A stretch of DNA of 64,000 nt from Dermatophilus congolensis (GCF_900187045.1 NZ_LT906453.1:1550001-1614000), one strand, 5' to 3'; counted from the stretch's first letter, positions 8,682-17,221 are shown. The notes: generated by a model not told the origin, from the sequence alone. A program made the numbers and translations.

Positions 8682-8888
8682 TTAATCGTACCGACGGCAG
8701 GTGCGTTCCAATGATATTGCTTGGAAAAGCATCCAAAGCTGCTGTAAGGGCGAGTGAGAAGAGGAAGCGCCAGCGAGAAACTCTTCTTCAGGGGCAGAGT
8801 TGAGTCCAGGATGGGGTGGTGATTGGTTTGCTGGGCCTGTGGGGTGTTCGGATTCGTGGCGGTTGATCTGAGCGGATAGCCTGGGTAT

Positions 8889-10571
8889 ATGGCCGAGTTC
8901 ATCTACACCATGACCAAGGCGCGTAAGAAGGTCGGCGACAAGCTGATCCTCGACGACGTCTCGATGTCGTTCTATCCGGGCGCGAAGATCGGCGTCGTCG
9001 GCCCCAACGGCGCCGGAAAATCAACCATCCTGAAAATTATGGCCGGGCTTGATGAGCCCTCCAACGGTGAGGCACGCCTCAGCCCCGGCTACAGCGTCGG
9101 CATCCTCCTGCAGGAGCCGGAGCTGGACGAAAACAAAACCGTTCTCGAGAACGTGCAGGAAGGCCTTGGCGACATCAAACGCAAGGTCGACCGCTTCAAT
9201 GAAATCTCGGCCGAAATGGCCGAGCCTGACGCTGACTTCGATGCCCTCATGGAAGAGATGGGCAAGCTACAAACCGAGATCGATGCCGCGGACGCCTGGG
9301 ATCTTGACAGCCAGATCGAGCAGGCAATGGATGCGCTGCGCACGCCCCCGGGAGATGCTGACGTCACTGTTCTTTCCGGTGGTGAACGTCGCCGCGTCGC
9401 GTTGGCCCGTTTGCTGCTGAGCAAGCCTGACCTGCTCCTGCTCGACGAGCCCACTAACCACCTCGACGCCGAATCCGTGCTGTGGCTCGAGCAGTTCCTG
9501 CAGAAATACTCCGGCACCGTCCTGGCAGTCACCCACGACCGCTACTTCCTCGACCACGTCGCTGAATGGATCGCCGAGGTCGACCGCGGCCGCCTCTACC
9601 CCTACGAAGGCAACTACTCCACCTACCTGGAGAAAAAAGCCGCCCGTCTCCAAGTGCAGGGCAAAAAAGACGCCAAACTGCAGAAACGTCTTAAAGAAGA
9701 ACTCGAATGGGTTCGCTCTAATGCTAAAGGCCGTCAAACCAAGAGCAAGGCCCGTCTGGCCCGCTACGAGGAAATGGCAGCCGAGGCCGAGCGCACCCGC
9801 AAACTCGACTTCGAAGAAATCCAGATCCCCCCAGGTCCGCGCCTGGGCAGCACCGTCATCGAAGTTGCTGGTTTGCAGAAAGGTTTCGATGGCCGTTCCC
9901 TCATCAACGGGCTGTCGTTTACGCTGCCCCGCAACGGCATTGTCGGTGTGATCGGCCCCAACGGTGTGGGTAAAACCACCCTGTTCAAAACCATTGTCGG
10001 GCTGGAATCCCCTGACGACGGTTCGGTGAAGATCGGTGAAACGGTCAAGATCAGCTACGTCGACCAGAACCGCACCGGCCTGGACGCAAACAAAACCCTG
10101 TGGGAGGTCGTCTCCGACGGCAACGACTACATCCAGGTCGGTCAGGTCGAGATCCCCAGCCGCGCCTACGTCAGCCAATTCGGCTTCAAAGGCGCAGACC
10201 AGCAGAAGAAAGCCGGTGTGCTTTCCGGTGGTGAACGTAACCGACTCAACCTCGCGTTGACCCTCAAACAGGGCGGCAACCTGCTCCTGCTCGACGAACC
10301 CACCAACGACCTCGATGTCGAAACCCTCGGCTCGCTAGAGAACGCGCTGCTGGACTTCCCTGGCTGCGCCGTGGTGATCAGCCACGACCGGTGGTTCCTG
10401 GACCGGGTGGCTACACACATCCTCGCGTGGGAAGGCACCGAAGAAAACCCCGACCAGTGGTACTGGTTCGAGGGCAACTTCGAAGGCTACGAGAAGAACA
10501 AGGTGGAGCGTCTGGGTGAAGACGCTGCCCGCCCGCACCGCGTCACACACCGCAAACTCACCCGCGACTAA
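8889..10571 (+). CDS. ettA: energy-dependent translational throttle protein EttA (ABC-F)
   Basis: The 560-residue cytosolic ABC-F ATPase has two nucleotide-binding domains and no membrane part. The first domain has Walker A GPNGAGKST (about 36-44), signature LSGGERRRVALARLL and Walker B LLLLDEPTNHLD. A basic helical P-site tract linker (KKDAKLQKRLKEELEWVRS) follows. The second domain has GPNGVGKTT, LSGGERNRLNLAL and LLLLDEPTNDLD. EttA binds the ribosomal E site and gates the first peptide bond according to ATP/ADP ratio. Length and the opening MAEFIYTMTKARK are typical of EttA. It is a single gene ending in paired hairpins at 10581-10690. Confidence 0.95.
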   Translation: MAEFIYTMTKARKKVGDKLILDDVSMSFYPGAKIGVVGPNGAGKSTILKIMAGLDEPSNGEARLSPGYSVGILLQEPELDENKTVLENVQEGLGDIKRKVDRFNEISAEMAEPDADFDALMEEMGKLQTEIDAADAWDLDSQIEQAMDALRTPPGDADVTVLSGGERRRVALARLLLSKPDLLLLDEPTNHLDAESVLWLEQFLQKYSGTVLAVTHDRYFLDHVAEWIAEVDRGRLYPYEGNYSTYLEKKAARLQVQGKKDAKLQKRLKEELEWVRSNAKGRQTKSKARLARYEEMAAEAERTRKLDFEEIQIPPGPRLGSTVIEVAGLQKGFDGRSLINGLSFTLPRNGIVGVIGPNGVGKTTLFKTIVGLESPDDGSVKIGETVKISYVDQNRTGLDANKTLWEVVSDGNDYIQVGQVEIPSRAYVSQFGFKGADQQKKAGVLSGGERNRLNLALTLKQGGNLLLLDEPTNDLDVETLGSLENALLDFPGCAVVISHDRWFLDRVATHILAWEGTEENPDQWYWFEGNFEGYEKNKVERLGEDAARPHRVTHRKLTRD

Positions 10572-10580
10572 ACCCCACCC

Positions 10581-10629
10581 CCGGGGGGCTGCATGGCCTA
10601 AACCTTGTGAAAGACATGCAGCCCCCCGG
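10581..10629 (+). terminator. hairpin after ettA
   Basis: An exact 15-bp inverted repeat (CCGGGGGGCTGCATG at 10581-10595 against 10615-10629) with a 19-base loop lies just after the ettA stop. It has no clear T run. It is a likely transcript end for ettA. Confidence 0.65.
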
Positions 10630-10634
10630 TGGGG

Positions 10635-10690
10635 AAACGTGTGGAGGCTTGACCATCCCAGTCATTGGGGGGGCAAGCCTCCACATGTTT
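10635..10690. repeat. second inverted repeat between ettA and yidC
   Basis: A 17-bp stem (AAACGTGTGGAGGCTTG at 10635-10651 against 10674-10690, one mismatch) with a 22-base loop sits between the convergent ettA and yidC genes. It follows directly on the first hairpin. It probably serves as a terminator for the opposite (yidC) strand or for both. Confidence 0.55.
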
Positions 10691-10727
10691 CCACCGGCAC
10701 CCAACCAGCGCAGTCCCGCGGATTTAT

Positions 10728-11561
10728 TTATTCGCTTGACTGCTGGCCACGGCGCCGTGCGAGCGCTTCAGCTGCAGGTGTGTAAGGGGTGGGGAACCAG
10801 GTGGTGATGATGCCTGTTTGCACCAGAGTCAAGGCATTAGAAACCACCCAGTACACCAGCAGCCCGACCGGGACAGCCACTGCCCCGACGAGAATGCCGA
10901 CCGAAGAAAGCAACGGCATCATTTTCTGCACGTCAGCGAACCCTTCAGGCATGCCCTCAAGTGACATGTTGGCAAGCACGAAACGTTTCTGCGTGATGTA
11001 GATCAGCGCCGCAGACAGCACTGCAAGCGTGATGATCACCGCGAAATGCCCCGGCGATGAGAGCAAATTCCCGAACCCTCCGATCCGGTCAGCGAGGGAA
11101 ACACCGACTAGTCGGCCGCTGCGCATCGATGCGACCAAATCGTGGGTCATGACACCGATGGGATCACCGTTCGCGACATGCTGCAGCACTTGGAACAGCG
11201 ACCACATGATGGGGATCTGCAGCAGTAGAGGCAGACAGCCGATGCTGGACATTCCGTGCTCGGCTTGGATGGCCATCTGCTCGGCGCGCATCGCTTTGAG
11301 CGATTCGAGGTCGGTTTTTCCTTCGTATTTTTTGCGTAGCTCGTTCAATGCTGGGCGGGCCCGCCCGGAAGCTTGAGCGAGCTTCACGCCGTGGATGGTT
11401 AGCGGCAGCATCACTGCCCGGACCACCACAACAAGAACCGCGATGGACAGCACCCAGGACAGGGCGCTATCTGGGGCGAAACCTACTGCGGCTAGGGCGG
11501 AATGCGCCGCGGCTAGGACCGTGCTGATGGCGTAGTCGAATGGGTAGAGCAAATTGGGCAT
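10728..11561 (-). CDS. yidC: YidC/Oxa1-family membrane protein insertase (paralogue)
   Basis: The 277-residue insertase spans from a well-placed start (GAGGAG four bases before ATG). A first transmembrane segment is followed by VVVRAVMLPLTIHGVKLAQ, which holds the conserved membrane-embedded Arg used by YidC to receive substrates. A cytoplasmic basic coiled-coil follows (ALNELRKKYEGKTDLESLK), then the hydrophobic block GCLPLLLQIPIMWSLFQVLQ and three further segments. The main actinobacterial yidC normally sits with rpmH-rnpA near dnaA; this copy is alone, is short, and lacks a long basic C-terminal tail, so it is more likely an accessory paralogue. A small membrane protein gene lies 64 bp upstream on the same strand. 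Confidence 0.88.
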   Translation of the reverse strand: MPNLLYPFDYAISTVLAAAHSALAAVGFAPDSALSWVLSIAVLVVVVRAVMLPLTIHGVKLAQASGRARPALNELRKKYEGKTDLESLKAMRAEQMAIQAEHGMSSIGCLPLLLQIPIMWSLFQVLQHVANGDPIGVMTHDLVASMRSGRLVGVSLADRIGGFGNLLSSPGHFAVIITLAVLSAALIYITQKRFVLANMSLEGMPEGFADVQKMMPLLSSVGILVGAVAVPVGLLVYWVVSNALTLVQTGIITTWFPTPYTPAAEALARRRGQQSSE

Positions 11562-11625
11562 GGTTCTCCTCGCCCGGGAGTCGGGCTGTTCGCGAGTGCA
11601 GGTGCAGGTGGATTTCCGTGGGGTT

Positions 11626-11940
11626 TTACCTGGGGGAGGAGGGAGCGCGTGGCCTGCACGGGTGTCCGCAGATACGTCTGCTGGGGTGGGGTGGCGGTGG
11701 TGGGGTGAGGCGTTGCAGTGCGGCGTGTGGGCTGGTGAGCCGTGGTGTGGCTGGTGGGTTTTTGTGCTGGAGAGCAAGGGCCAGGGCCGCTAGGCCGACC
11801 ATCATGGTGAGGGTGAGTTGTTGCTGGTCGGTTGCTGCGGTGGTGATGAGGGTGAGGAAGATGCAGGTGTAGGTCGAGAGTTTTGCTGTTAGTTCAGTGG
11901 TGGGGTGTGTTTGCGCGCGGGGGGAGAGGGCGATACGCAT
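11626..11940 (-). CDS. hypothetical small membrane protein upstream of yidC
   Basis: The 104-residue frame has a good ribosome-binding site (GAGAGGAA, 5 bases before ATG). It has a hydrophobic region at about residues 20-53 that could form two short membrane spans joined by a DQQQ turn (TYTCIFLTLITTAAT and LTLTMMVGLAALALAL). The C-terminal 45 residues are Pro/Arg-rich and low in complexity. It sits immediately upstream of the YidC paralogue and could be co-transcribed with it. No family is recognised, and the Pro-rich tail may simply reflect the compositional bias of the region. Confidence 0.45.
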   Translation of the reverse strand: MRIALSPRAQTHPTTELTAKLSTYTCIFLTLITTAATDQQQLTLTMMVGLAALALALQHKNPPATPRLTSPHAALQRLTPPPPPHPSRRICGHPCRPRAPSSPR

Positions 11941-12099
11941 GGCGTTCCTCTCTGGTTGACGGCGCGGCGGTTTAAAAGGGGCGGAGTGGTCTTTGGTCAT
12001 CACAGGGTACGCATAGATGGGTGGGTGCGGCGGTGTAGGTAGGTGGGGGAGTGCAGGTGGGGTTTGGGCGTTGATGGGATACAGCACCCTTACTGTTTA

Positions 12100-12117
12100 T
12101 AGTGAATATAGACACTA
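12100..12117. promoter_or_regulatory. candidate operator of the GntR regulator
   Basis: The inverted repeat TAGTG-N8-CACTA lies in an unusually AT-rich stretch (TTTATAGTGAATATAGACAC) directly before the AAGGAGG ribosome-binding site of the GntR gene. Its placement over the presumed promoter/leader suggests autoregulation of the operon. Confidence 0.5.
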
Positions 12118-12127
12118 AGGAGGGTGC

Positions 12128-12529
12128 GTGCAGATACTCATCTCAAACTCTTCCGGGCGCCCCATCTACGAACAGATCACCGCCCACATCCGCGCCGCCA
12201 TCCTGCGCGGAGAAATCCAGCCAGGAGAACAACTACCCTCCATCCGCAAACTCGCCCGCGCCCTGCACGTCAGCGTCATCACCACCACCCGCGCCTACAA
12301 CGACCTCGCCGCAGAAGGACTTATCGACAACGTCCAAGGCAAAGGCAGTTACGTCCGACCCCGCGACCCAGCCATCGCCCGCGAACACGCACTACGCGAA
12401 GTAGAAAAACACCTCAACCTCGCCATCCACACCGCCCATACCACCGGCCTAACCCCCACCGACATCCGCACCTGCCTCGAAGCGCTCCTCGCCAACCCCT
12501 ACCCCAGCCCACACGAGGAACAACCATGA
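12128..12529 (+). CDS. GntR-family regulator, YtrA type
   Basis: The 133-residue repressor starts at a GTG preceded by AAGGAGG. Residues 10-75 form the GntR winged helix (PIYEQITAHIRAAILRGEIQPGEQLPS, then ALHVSVITTTRAYNDL and a beta-wing GLIDNVQGKGSYV). Only a short helical tail of about 50 residues follows, not a FadR, HutC or MocR effector domain. This short form is the YtrA subfamily, which typically controls an ABC transporter encoded in the same operon; here the ATPase gene overlaps the stop codon. The inverted repeat at 12100-12117 is its probable target. Confidence 0.9.
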   Translation: MQILISNSSGRPIYEQITAHIRAAILRGEIQPGEQLPSIRKLARALHVSVITTTRAYNDLAAEGLIDNVQGKGSYVRPRDPAIAREHALREVEKHLNLAIHTAHTTGLTPTDIRTCLEALLANPYPSPHEEQP

Positions 12530-13401
12530 CCACCGCCACCCCCAACAACCCCGACACCGTCGTCCGTATCCGCGGACTACGCAAACGCCGAGGCACCTTC
12601 ACACTCCACGACCTCGACCTAGACATCCCTCGTGGATACGTTCTAGGCCTTGCCGGAACCAACGCATCAGGAAAAACCACCATCATCAACTCCATCACCG
12701 GAGCCCTCATCCCCGACGCAGGAAACATCCACGCCCCCACCAACGAACACATCGGCGTCGTCCTCGACACACCCTTCTACCCACAGCACTGGACCGCAGA
12801 AAACATCGAAAACGCCAGCGCACCCTTCTACCCCACCTGGTCACCGCAACGGTACCGAGACCTCCTCCAGCAACTCCGCATACCGCTACACACCAAAATC
12901 AAAAACCTCTCACGAGGCCAAGGCATGAAACTCCAAGCCGCCGCAGCCCTAGCCCACAACCCCGAGCTACTCATCCTCGATGAACCCACCGCCGGCCTGG
13001 ACCCCCTCACGCGAGATGACCTCCTTGACCTCATCGCCGAATACATGGAAAACCCCAACCACACCACCCTCTACTCCAGCCACATCACAACAGACCTCGA
13101 ACGCATCAGCGACCACCTCCTCCTACTCCACCAAGGCCGAGCCATCTACAACGGCCCCACCCCCGACCTGCTCGAGAACTACCGCCTCATCCGAGGCAAC
13201 TTGCACGACCTCAACAACCCAAACCGCCGCCACCTCTACGGGCTACGCGTACACACCGCCGGATTCGAAGCCCACGCCCCCACCCACATCGCCAACACCT
13301 GGCCACGACCCCTCGTGGTCGAACGCCCCACCCTCGACTCCCTCATCATCGCCCTCGCTAAAGGACACCCTGCCCAGCTCCAGGAGACTTCACATGAATA
13401 A
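12526..13401 (+). CDS. ABC transporter ATP-binding protein
   Basis: The 291-residue ATPase overlaps the GntR stop (ATGA). Walker A is the variant GTNASGKTT (about 46-54), where ABC proteins usually have GPNGAGKT/S. The signature is LSRGQGMKLQAAAAL and Walker B is LLILDEPTAGLD, followed by the H-loop His in YSSHITTD. This matches the YtrB/BcrA-like drug or peptide export ATPases regulated by YtrA-type GntR proteins. The C-terminal 75 residues form a small accessory domain. It probably works with the membrane protein that overlaps its 3' end by 8 bp. The substrate is unknown; cell-envelope stress or antimicrobial export is typical for the family. Confidence 0.9.
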   Translation: MTTATPNNPDTVVRIRGLRKRRGTFTLHDLDLDIPRGYVLGLAGTNASGKTTIINSITGALIPDAGNIHAPTNEHIGVVLDTPFYPQHWTAENIENASAPFYPTWSPQRYRDLLQQLRIPLHTKIKNLSRGQGMKLQAAAALAHNPELLILDEPTAGLDPLTRDDLLDLIAEYMENPNHTTLYSSHITTDLERISDHLLLLHQGRAIYNGPTPDLLENYRLIRGNLHDLNNPNRRHLYGLRVHTAGFEAHAPTHIANTWPRPLVVERPTLDSLIIALAKGHPAQLQETSHE

Positions 13402-14080
13402 CCCCGCCACTAGCTCCCACAACACGGACGGCGCGACCGGTGTGCTCGCCGCTTTACGGTTAGACGTTTCTCAGGCCACGGGCGGATGGGGCACCGTGGT
13501 GGGGTTGTCTTTCATCTGCGGAGCTTTCTCGGCAGCGACTGTGCTCGCTGCACCTGAGAGCAGTTTGCCTTTCGGGCTTTTCGCGTTCATCGCGATGCCC
13601 CTTACGTCCTTGCTGTCTTCGATGGGGCAGGCAGATAACGGCGGCATGATGCGCGCGGTATTTCCTCTTTCTCGCCGAGATGTCGTTTACGGACGCTACC
13701 TCTTGGCGGGAGTTATCGCAGCGATCGTGCTCGTCGTGCACGTAGTGGTCAGTGCGCTCATTGGGTACGTCATGCACACCTCGCCTGGCCAGCAGTATTT
13801 CTCCGCGTTGCTCACTACCGTTATGGCAACGATGGGGATAGCGGCCGGTCTGCGCTGCGCAGTGCGACTTCCTCAATTCGTGGCAGCTTTGTGTGCCCTA
13901 CTGACTGCAGTAATGATGGCTTTGCTTTTACCTGCTGTGTGGTCAGTGGCTTTTGGCTCCTACGAAATTTGCACAACCGGCCACATTCTCGGCGCGGCAG
14001 TTGCGCTCCTTGCAACCGGGATCTTCGTGACCGCTTGCTGCTTGTCCACGGCGCTGGCGAGCGAAAAAACAGACATATGA
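13394..14080 (+). CDS. ABC-2-type permease subunit
   Basis: The 228-residue integral membrane protein begins at an ATG inside the end of the ATPase gene. It has six hydrophobic segments. A soluble N-terminal stretch has the form TGVLAALRLDVSQATGGWG, and the loop PLSRRDVVYGRYL after the second segment resembles the cytoplasmic coupling loop of ABC-2/YtrC-like permeases ('P-S-R-x-x-x-x-x-R-Y'). It is the only membrane subunit in the operon, so it probably dimerises with two copies of the ATPase. Codon usage is less C-biased than in the two genes before it. Confidence 0.78.
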   Translation: MNNPATSSHNTDGATGVLAALRLDVSQATGGWGTVVGLSFICGAFSAATVLAAPESSLPFGLFAFIAMPLTSLLSSMGQADNGGMMRAVFPLSRRDVVYGRYLLAGVIAAIVLVVHVVVSALIGYVMHTSPGQQYFSALLTTVMATMGIAAGLRCAVRLPQFVAALCALLTAVMMALLLPAVWSVAFGSYEICTTGHILGAAVALLATGIFVTACCLSTALASEKTDI

Positions 14081-14139
14081 CAGTTGTTACTTGTTGCCCT
14101 CGTGCCCGGTGGGGTTCTCCTGCTTGGTAATACGCAAAG

Positions 14140-14976
14140 ATGGGGTCTATGACTGCCAGCGACATAAATGACGGTGTCGACATAGTTCGTCGCCACGGCA
14201 TTCTTTCTCCCGAGCCGTGCGCGCGCTTGGCGCACCTTTTGGATCTGGAAGCCCCCACGGATGTGGTGCCGGTTGGGTGGCACATTCTCTACTTGTTGAA
14301 CAATCCCACCACGGCTGAGCTGGGTGAGGATGGGCACGTCGCGTGTGGCGTACCTGGTGGTGGTGCGCTTGGTCGCATGTTTGCTGGTGGCCGTATCACT
14401 ACGTACCGCCCGTTGGTTTTTGGGCAGAGCGCGCAGCGACAGATTCGAACCTTGCCGCCGGTGCATAAACAAGGACGCACGGGGGCGTTGACGTTCGTGA
14501 CGGTTGAGCACAGCATCATCCAGGACGGACAGGTGGCTGTCACTGAGCATCAAAACCTTGTCTACCGTGACCTCAGTTCTGTCGGGAGTCGGGGGGAGTT
14601 GACGGCGCCGCCGGTGCGTAGCGTTGCGGAGGATGAGCCGCGGTGCGTGCTGGATGTGGATGAGGTGATGCTGTTCCGTTTTTCGGCGTTGACGTATAAC
14701 GCGCACCGTATCCATTTTGACCGTGACTGGTGTCGCCGTAGTGGCTACCCAGATCTGGTTGTGCATGGCCCGTTGATGGCGTTGTTAGGTAGTGAGTTGG
14801 CTAGGCGGCAGGGCATTGACCTTATTGGGCGTGAATACACCTACCGGGTGGGGGCTTCTGCGTTTGGGGCGCAGCGGATCACGGCGGTCCCGGCGGTTGA
14901 GGGGCTAGACAGTGGCGTGGAGGTCTTAGCTGCGGATGGTACGCGTACGGTCACGGGGCATTTTTCTGCCCCGTGA
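14140..14976 (+). CDS. MaoC/FAS1-like acyl-CoA hydratase (HTD2 / mesaconyl-C4-CoA hydratase type)
   Basis: The 278-residue protein has two hot-dog folds in tandem. The N-terminal half (about 45-150) is FAS1-like dehydratase in character (RMFAGGRITTYRPL, then KQGRTGALTFVTVEH). The C-terminal half contains the hallmark FSALTYNAHRIHFDRDWC with the hydratase His, then HGPLMALLGSELA. This architecture fits the HTD2-like/3-methylfumaryl-CoA or mesaconyl-C4-CoA hydratases, which hydrate alpha,beta-unsaturated acyl-CoAs. Two in-frame starts lie 9 bases apart (14140 and 14149), neither with a strong ribosome-binding site. It converges with tesB. The exact substrate cannot be set from sequence alone. 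Confidence 0.75.
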   Translation: MGSMTASDINDGVDIVRRHGILSPEPCARLAHLLDLEAPTDVVPVGWHILYLLNNPTTAELGEDGHVACGVPGGGALGRMFAGGRITTYRPLVFGQSAQRQIRTLPPVHKQGRTGALTFVTVEHSIIQDGQVAVTEHQNLVYRDLSSVGSRGELTAPPVRSVAEDEPRCVLDVDEVMLFRFSALTYNAHRIHFDRDWCRRSGYPDLVVHGPLMALLGSELARRQGIDLIGREYTYRVGASAFGAQRITAVPAVEGLDSGVEVLAADGTRTVTGHFSAP

Positions 14977-14985
14977 CGTATGGAG

Positions 14986-15900
14986 CTAGTCGCGGATGTG
15001 CACCATGCCTTCTTGGGCCGCGGTGACGCCGAGTGTGCCCTGCGCGGTGTACATGTGGCCTAGGCATAGGCCACGTCCGTGAGCTGCGGTGGGGGAAGAC
15101 TGGTTGAACATGACCCATTGGTCTGCGCGCATGTGGCGGTGGAACCACATGGTTTGGTCCAGGCTGGCCACGCGTAGCCGAGGGTCGAACCAGGCGATGC
15201 CGTGGCGGCGTAGTACCGGGTCGAGAAGTACCCAGTCGGAGGCGTAGGCGAGGACTGCTGCGTGCAGGAGTGAGTCGTCGGGGAGTTCACCGATGGTTTT
15301 GAACCAGACTTGTTGGGTTTCTTGGGGGTCATTGGCGGGGGAGAGCGCGACGTGGCCTTGGACGTGGCGGATCTCAACGGCTCGGCGTAGCACCCAGTTG
15401 CCCGGTTCGGTGGCGGGCATGGGGTAGAGATCTTCGGACAGACTGGGTAGTCCTTCGGGGCCGGGGACGGAGGGGGCTTCGATGTGGTGCTCGAAGCCGT
15501 CATTGGGGCGGGCGAAGGAGCTCATTGCGGCAAGGATGGGGCGACCGTTTTGGAGGATGTGGACGCGTCGGGTGGAGTAGGAGCGGGAATCGCGGAGGCG
15601 TTCGACAACGAACTCCAGGGCAGTGTTGGGGTCGCCGGGGTGGAGGTAGTTGACTTGGTGAGAGTGGATGTTCATTTCTTCGTCGCGGCTGCGGGTGACG
15701 CTGCGGCCAGCGGCGATGATGGATTGGGCGAGTACTTGTCCGCCGAAGATACGTCCGTGGGGTGTGGGCTGGCTACGGCCGGTGAACCTGTCACGGATGG
15801 TTCCGTCTGTGCCGGTGGTGGGGTCGGCGTCGTGGAGGTCGAGGGTGTCCAGCAGGTCGGCCAGTGGGTCGAATTCGGTGGGAGTCTGGTCGTGGGTCAC
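14986..15900 (-). CDS. tesB: acyl-CoA thioesterase II
   Basis: The 304-residue double hot-dog thioesterase hydrolyses acyl-CoA to free fatty acid and CoA. Residues 40-60 hold the typical TPHGRIFGGQVLAQSIIAA block, followed by SRSYSTRRVHILQNGRPI. The second hot-dog contains ASDWVLLDPVLRRHG and ASLDQTMWFHRHMRADQW, with the Asp of the Asp-Thr-Gln catalytic trio. It ends with HGRGLCLGHMYTAQGTL. Length is close to E. coli TesB (286). It is divergent from a second, unrelated thioesterase and next to a hydratase, making a small acyl-CoA gene group. Confidence 0.92.
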   Translation of the reverse strand: MTHDQTPTEFDPLADLLDTLDLHDADPTTGTDGTIRDRFTGRSQPTPHGRIFGGQVLAQSIIAAGRSVTRSRDEEMNIHSHQVNYLHPGDPNTALEFVVERLRDSRSYSTRRVHILQNGRPILAAMSSFARPNDGFEHHIEAPSVPGPEGLPSLSEDLYPMPATEPGNWVLRRAVEIRHVQGHVALSPANDPQETQQVWFKTIGELPDDSLLHAAVLAYASDWVLLDPVLRRHGIAWFDPRLRVASLDQTMWFHRHMRADQWVMFNQSSPTAAHGRGLCLGHMYTAQGTLGVTAAQEGMVHIRD

Positions 15901-16022
15901 GGAAATTCATCTTGCCAAATGGGGCTGGTGGAACAAGAGGGTTGCGGTTGTTGCGTGGCGGGGCAGCGCCGATAACGGTGCAGGTTCGCTGTTGTGGGGT
16001 GGGTTCGGCGAGGATGTCGGGT

Positions 16023-16478
16023 ATGGATCAGTGGAGTGCACCGGCGAACGCGGCTCGGGTTGAGGTGCCGTTGCGGTTTTCAGATATGGACGCGTTGGGG
16101 CATATCAACAACATCGCTTTCATCTCGATCATGCAGGAGGCACGGATTGAGGCGTTTGATCGCTGGGGTGCGGAGGATCTTCATACGTGGCGTTATTTGG
16201 TGGTGAAGCATGAGGTGGAGTACTTCGTGCCGTTGGCGTATGCGGTGGGTGTGGCGTTGGTGGATGTGTGGATTGAGCGGGTGGGGAATAGCAGTGTGAA
16301 GACGGTGCAGGTGGTGCGTTCGGTGGGTGCTGATGGTGGTGAGGTTGTGCATGCGGCGATGGTGACGACGTCGGTGTATGTGAGTGAGTCGGGTGAGAGT
16401 TCTATGCGGATTGGTGATGAGGCCCGGGCGGTTTTGTGCGCTCATATGGCTGCTGGTGTTCGGGAGGGGGAGCGATGA
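16023..16478 (+). CDS. 4HBT-family acyl-CoA thioesterase
   Basis: The 151-residue single hot-dog protein has the 4-hydroxybenzoyl-CoA thioesterase/YbgC motif VPLRFSDMDALGHINNIAF at about residues 14-32, with the catalytic Asp in SDMDALGHI. I chose the ATG at 16023 because GAGG lies 9 bases upstream; the ATG at 16014 touches that ribosome-binding site. It hydrolyses short- or medium-chain acyl-CoA by family; the true substrate is unknown. The next gene overlaps its stop (ATGA), so the two are translationally coupled. Confidence 0.85.
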   Translation: MDQWSAPANAARVEVPLRFSDMDALGHINNIAFISIMQEARIEAFDRWGAEDLHTWRYLVVKHEVEYFVPLAYAVGVALVDVWIERVGNSSVKTVQVVRSVGADGGEVVHAAMVTTSVYVSESGESSMRIGDEARAVLCAHMAAGVREGER

Positions 16479-17113
16479 GTTTTGTCACGCTTGCTGATGA
16501 GGATGCGTTGAGTGATGTGGCGACGTTTGTGTCGCGGGCGCGGGTGTTGGTGCCTGATGGGTATGTGCGGTTGCAGACGGCGGGTTCGGTGTTGATGTCC
16601 TCGGTGTTGGTGCGTAGTGGTTCTGGGCTGTTGGGGTCCGGGACTGTGGTGGGTATGCGTGGGACGGCGTTGGGGCAAGCGGTGGGTGCGTTGGATGTGA
16701 CGGTGGATTTGTCGGCGGTGGCGGATCGATTGGCGCGGATGCGAGGTGCTGGATGGCTTCGTTTGGATGTGCCGCCGGTGTTACGGCAGGCGCCGTGGGC
16801 TGCGGTGTCTCCTCCGCGTGAGGGGTGGTCGGTGATTGGTGAGTTCGCTGGGGAGGATGTGGCTTTCGTGGCGGAGTCGGGGTTGGCGCGGGTGCAGCGT
16901 GAGCGTGATGGTGGCGCGGATGCTGCGGCACTTACTGCGTTGGATAAGCAGGTGTGGGATGAGTCGGTGGGTGAGGGGATGGGGCAGTTCCGGGCTGCTT
17001 TGGCGTTGGGAGTGCATGCGTTGGGTTTTGGTGGTCAGGGGCCGGTGCGGTTGTTGCGTCATGGGTCGTGGACGCGGTTGTCCACGGCTGCTGGTGATGT
17101 GATTGGTAGGTGA
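16475..17113 (+). CDS. conserved-looking hypothetical protein
   Basis: The 212-residue soluble protein overlaps the thioesterase stop codon. It is mixed alpha/beta with no transmembrane segment. Recognisable blocks include SFVTLADEDALSDVATFVSRA at the N terminus and APWAAVSPPREGWSVIGEF in the middle. A Trp-rich C-terminal part reads LDKQVWDESVGEGMGQFRAALALG and then LRHGSWTRLSTAAGDVIGR. I recall similar conserved actinobacterial proteins with no assigned role, but cannot give a family. The tight coupling suggests a link to acyl-CoA metabolism. Its codons are strikingly G/T-rich, as is the + strand here. Confidence 0.75.
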   Translation: MSFVTLADEDALSDVATFVSRARVLVPDGYVRLQTAGSVLMSSVLVRSGSGLLGSGTVVGMRGTALGQAVGALDVTVDLSAVADRLARMRGAGWLRLDVPPVLRQAPWAAVSPPREGWSVIGEFAGEDVAFVAESGLARVQRERDGGADAAALTALDKQVWDESVGEGMGQFRAALALGVHALGFGGQGPVRLLRHGSWTRLSTAAGDVIGR

Positions 17114-17221
17114 GGCTGTCGGTGGGGCAGTGGCGGTGGTGTGGGTGCAGGTGTCGTTGCAAAAGGTTGGCAGAGGCGACGGGGGGAGAGCATCGACACA
17201 GCTGCTGAGCTGTCCTGAGGG

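Noticed and set aside
9267-10178. 303-codon frame antisense to ettA
   Set aside because: No family resemblance and no start signal; ettA is complete on the other strand.
15484-15975. 163-codon Gly/Val-rich plus frame over tesB
   Set aside because: Composition is that of a reverse-strand shadow; tesB motifs are clear on the minus strand.
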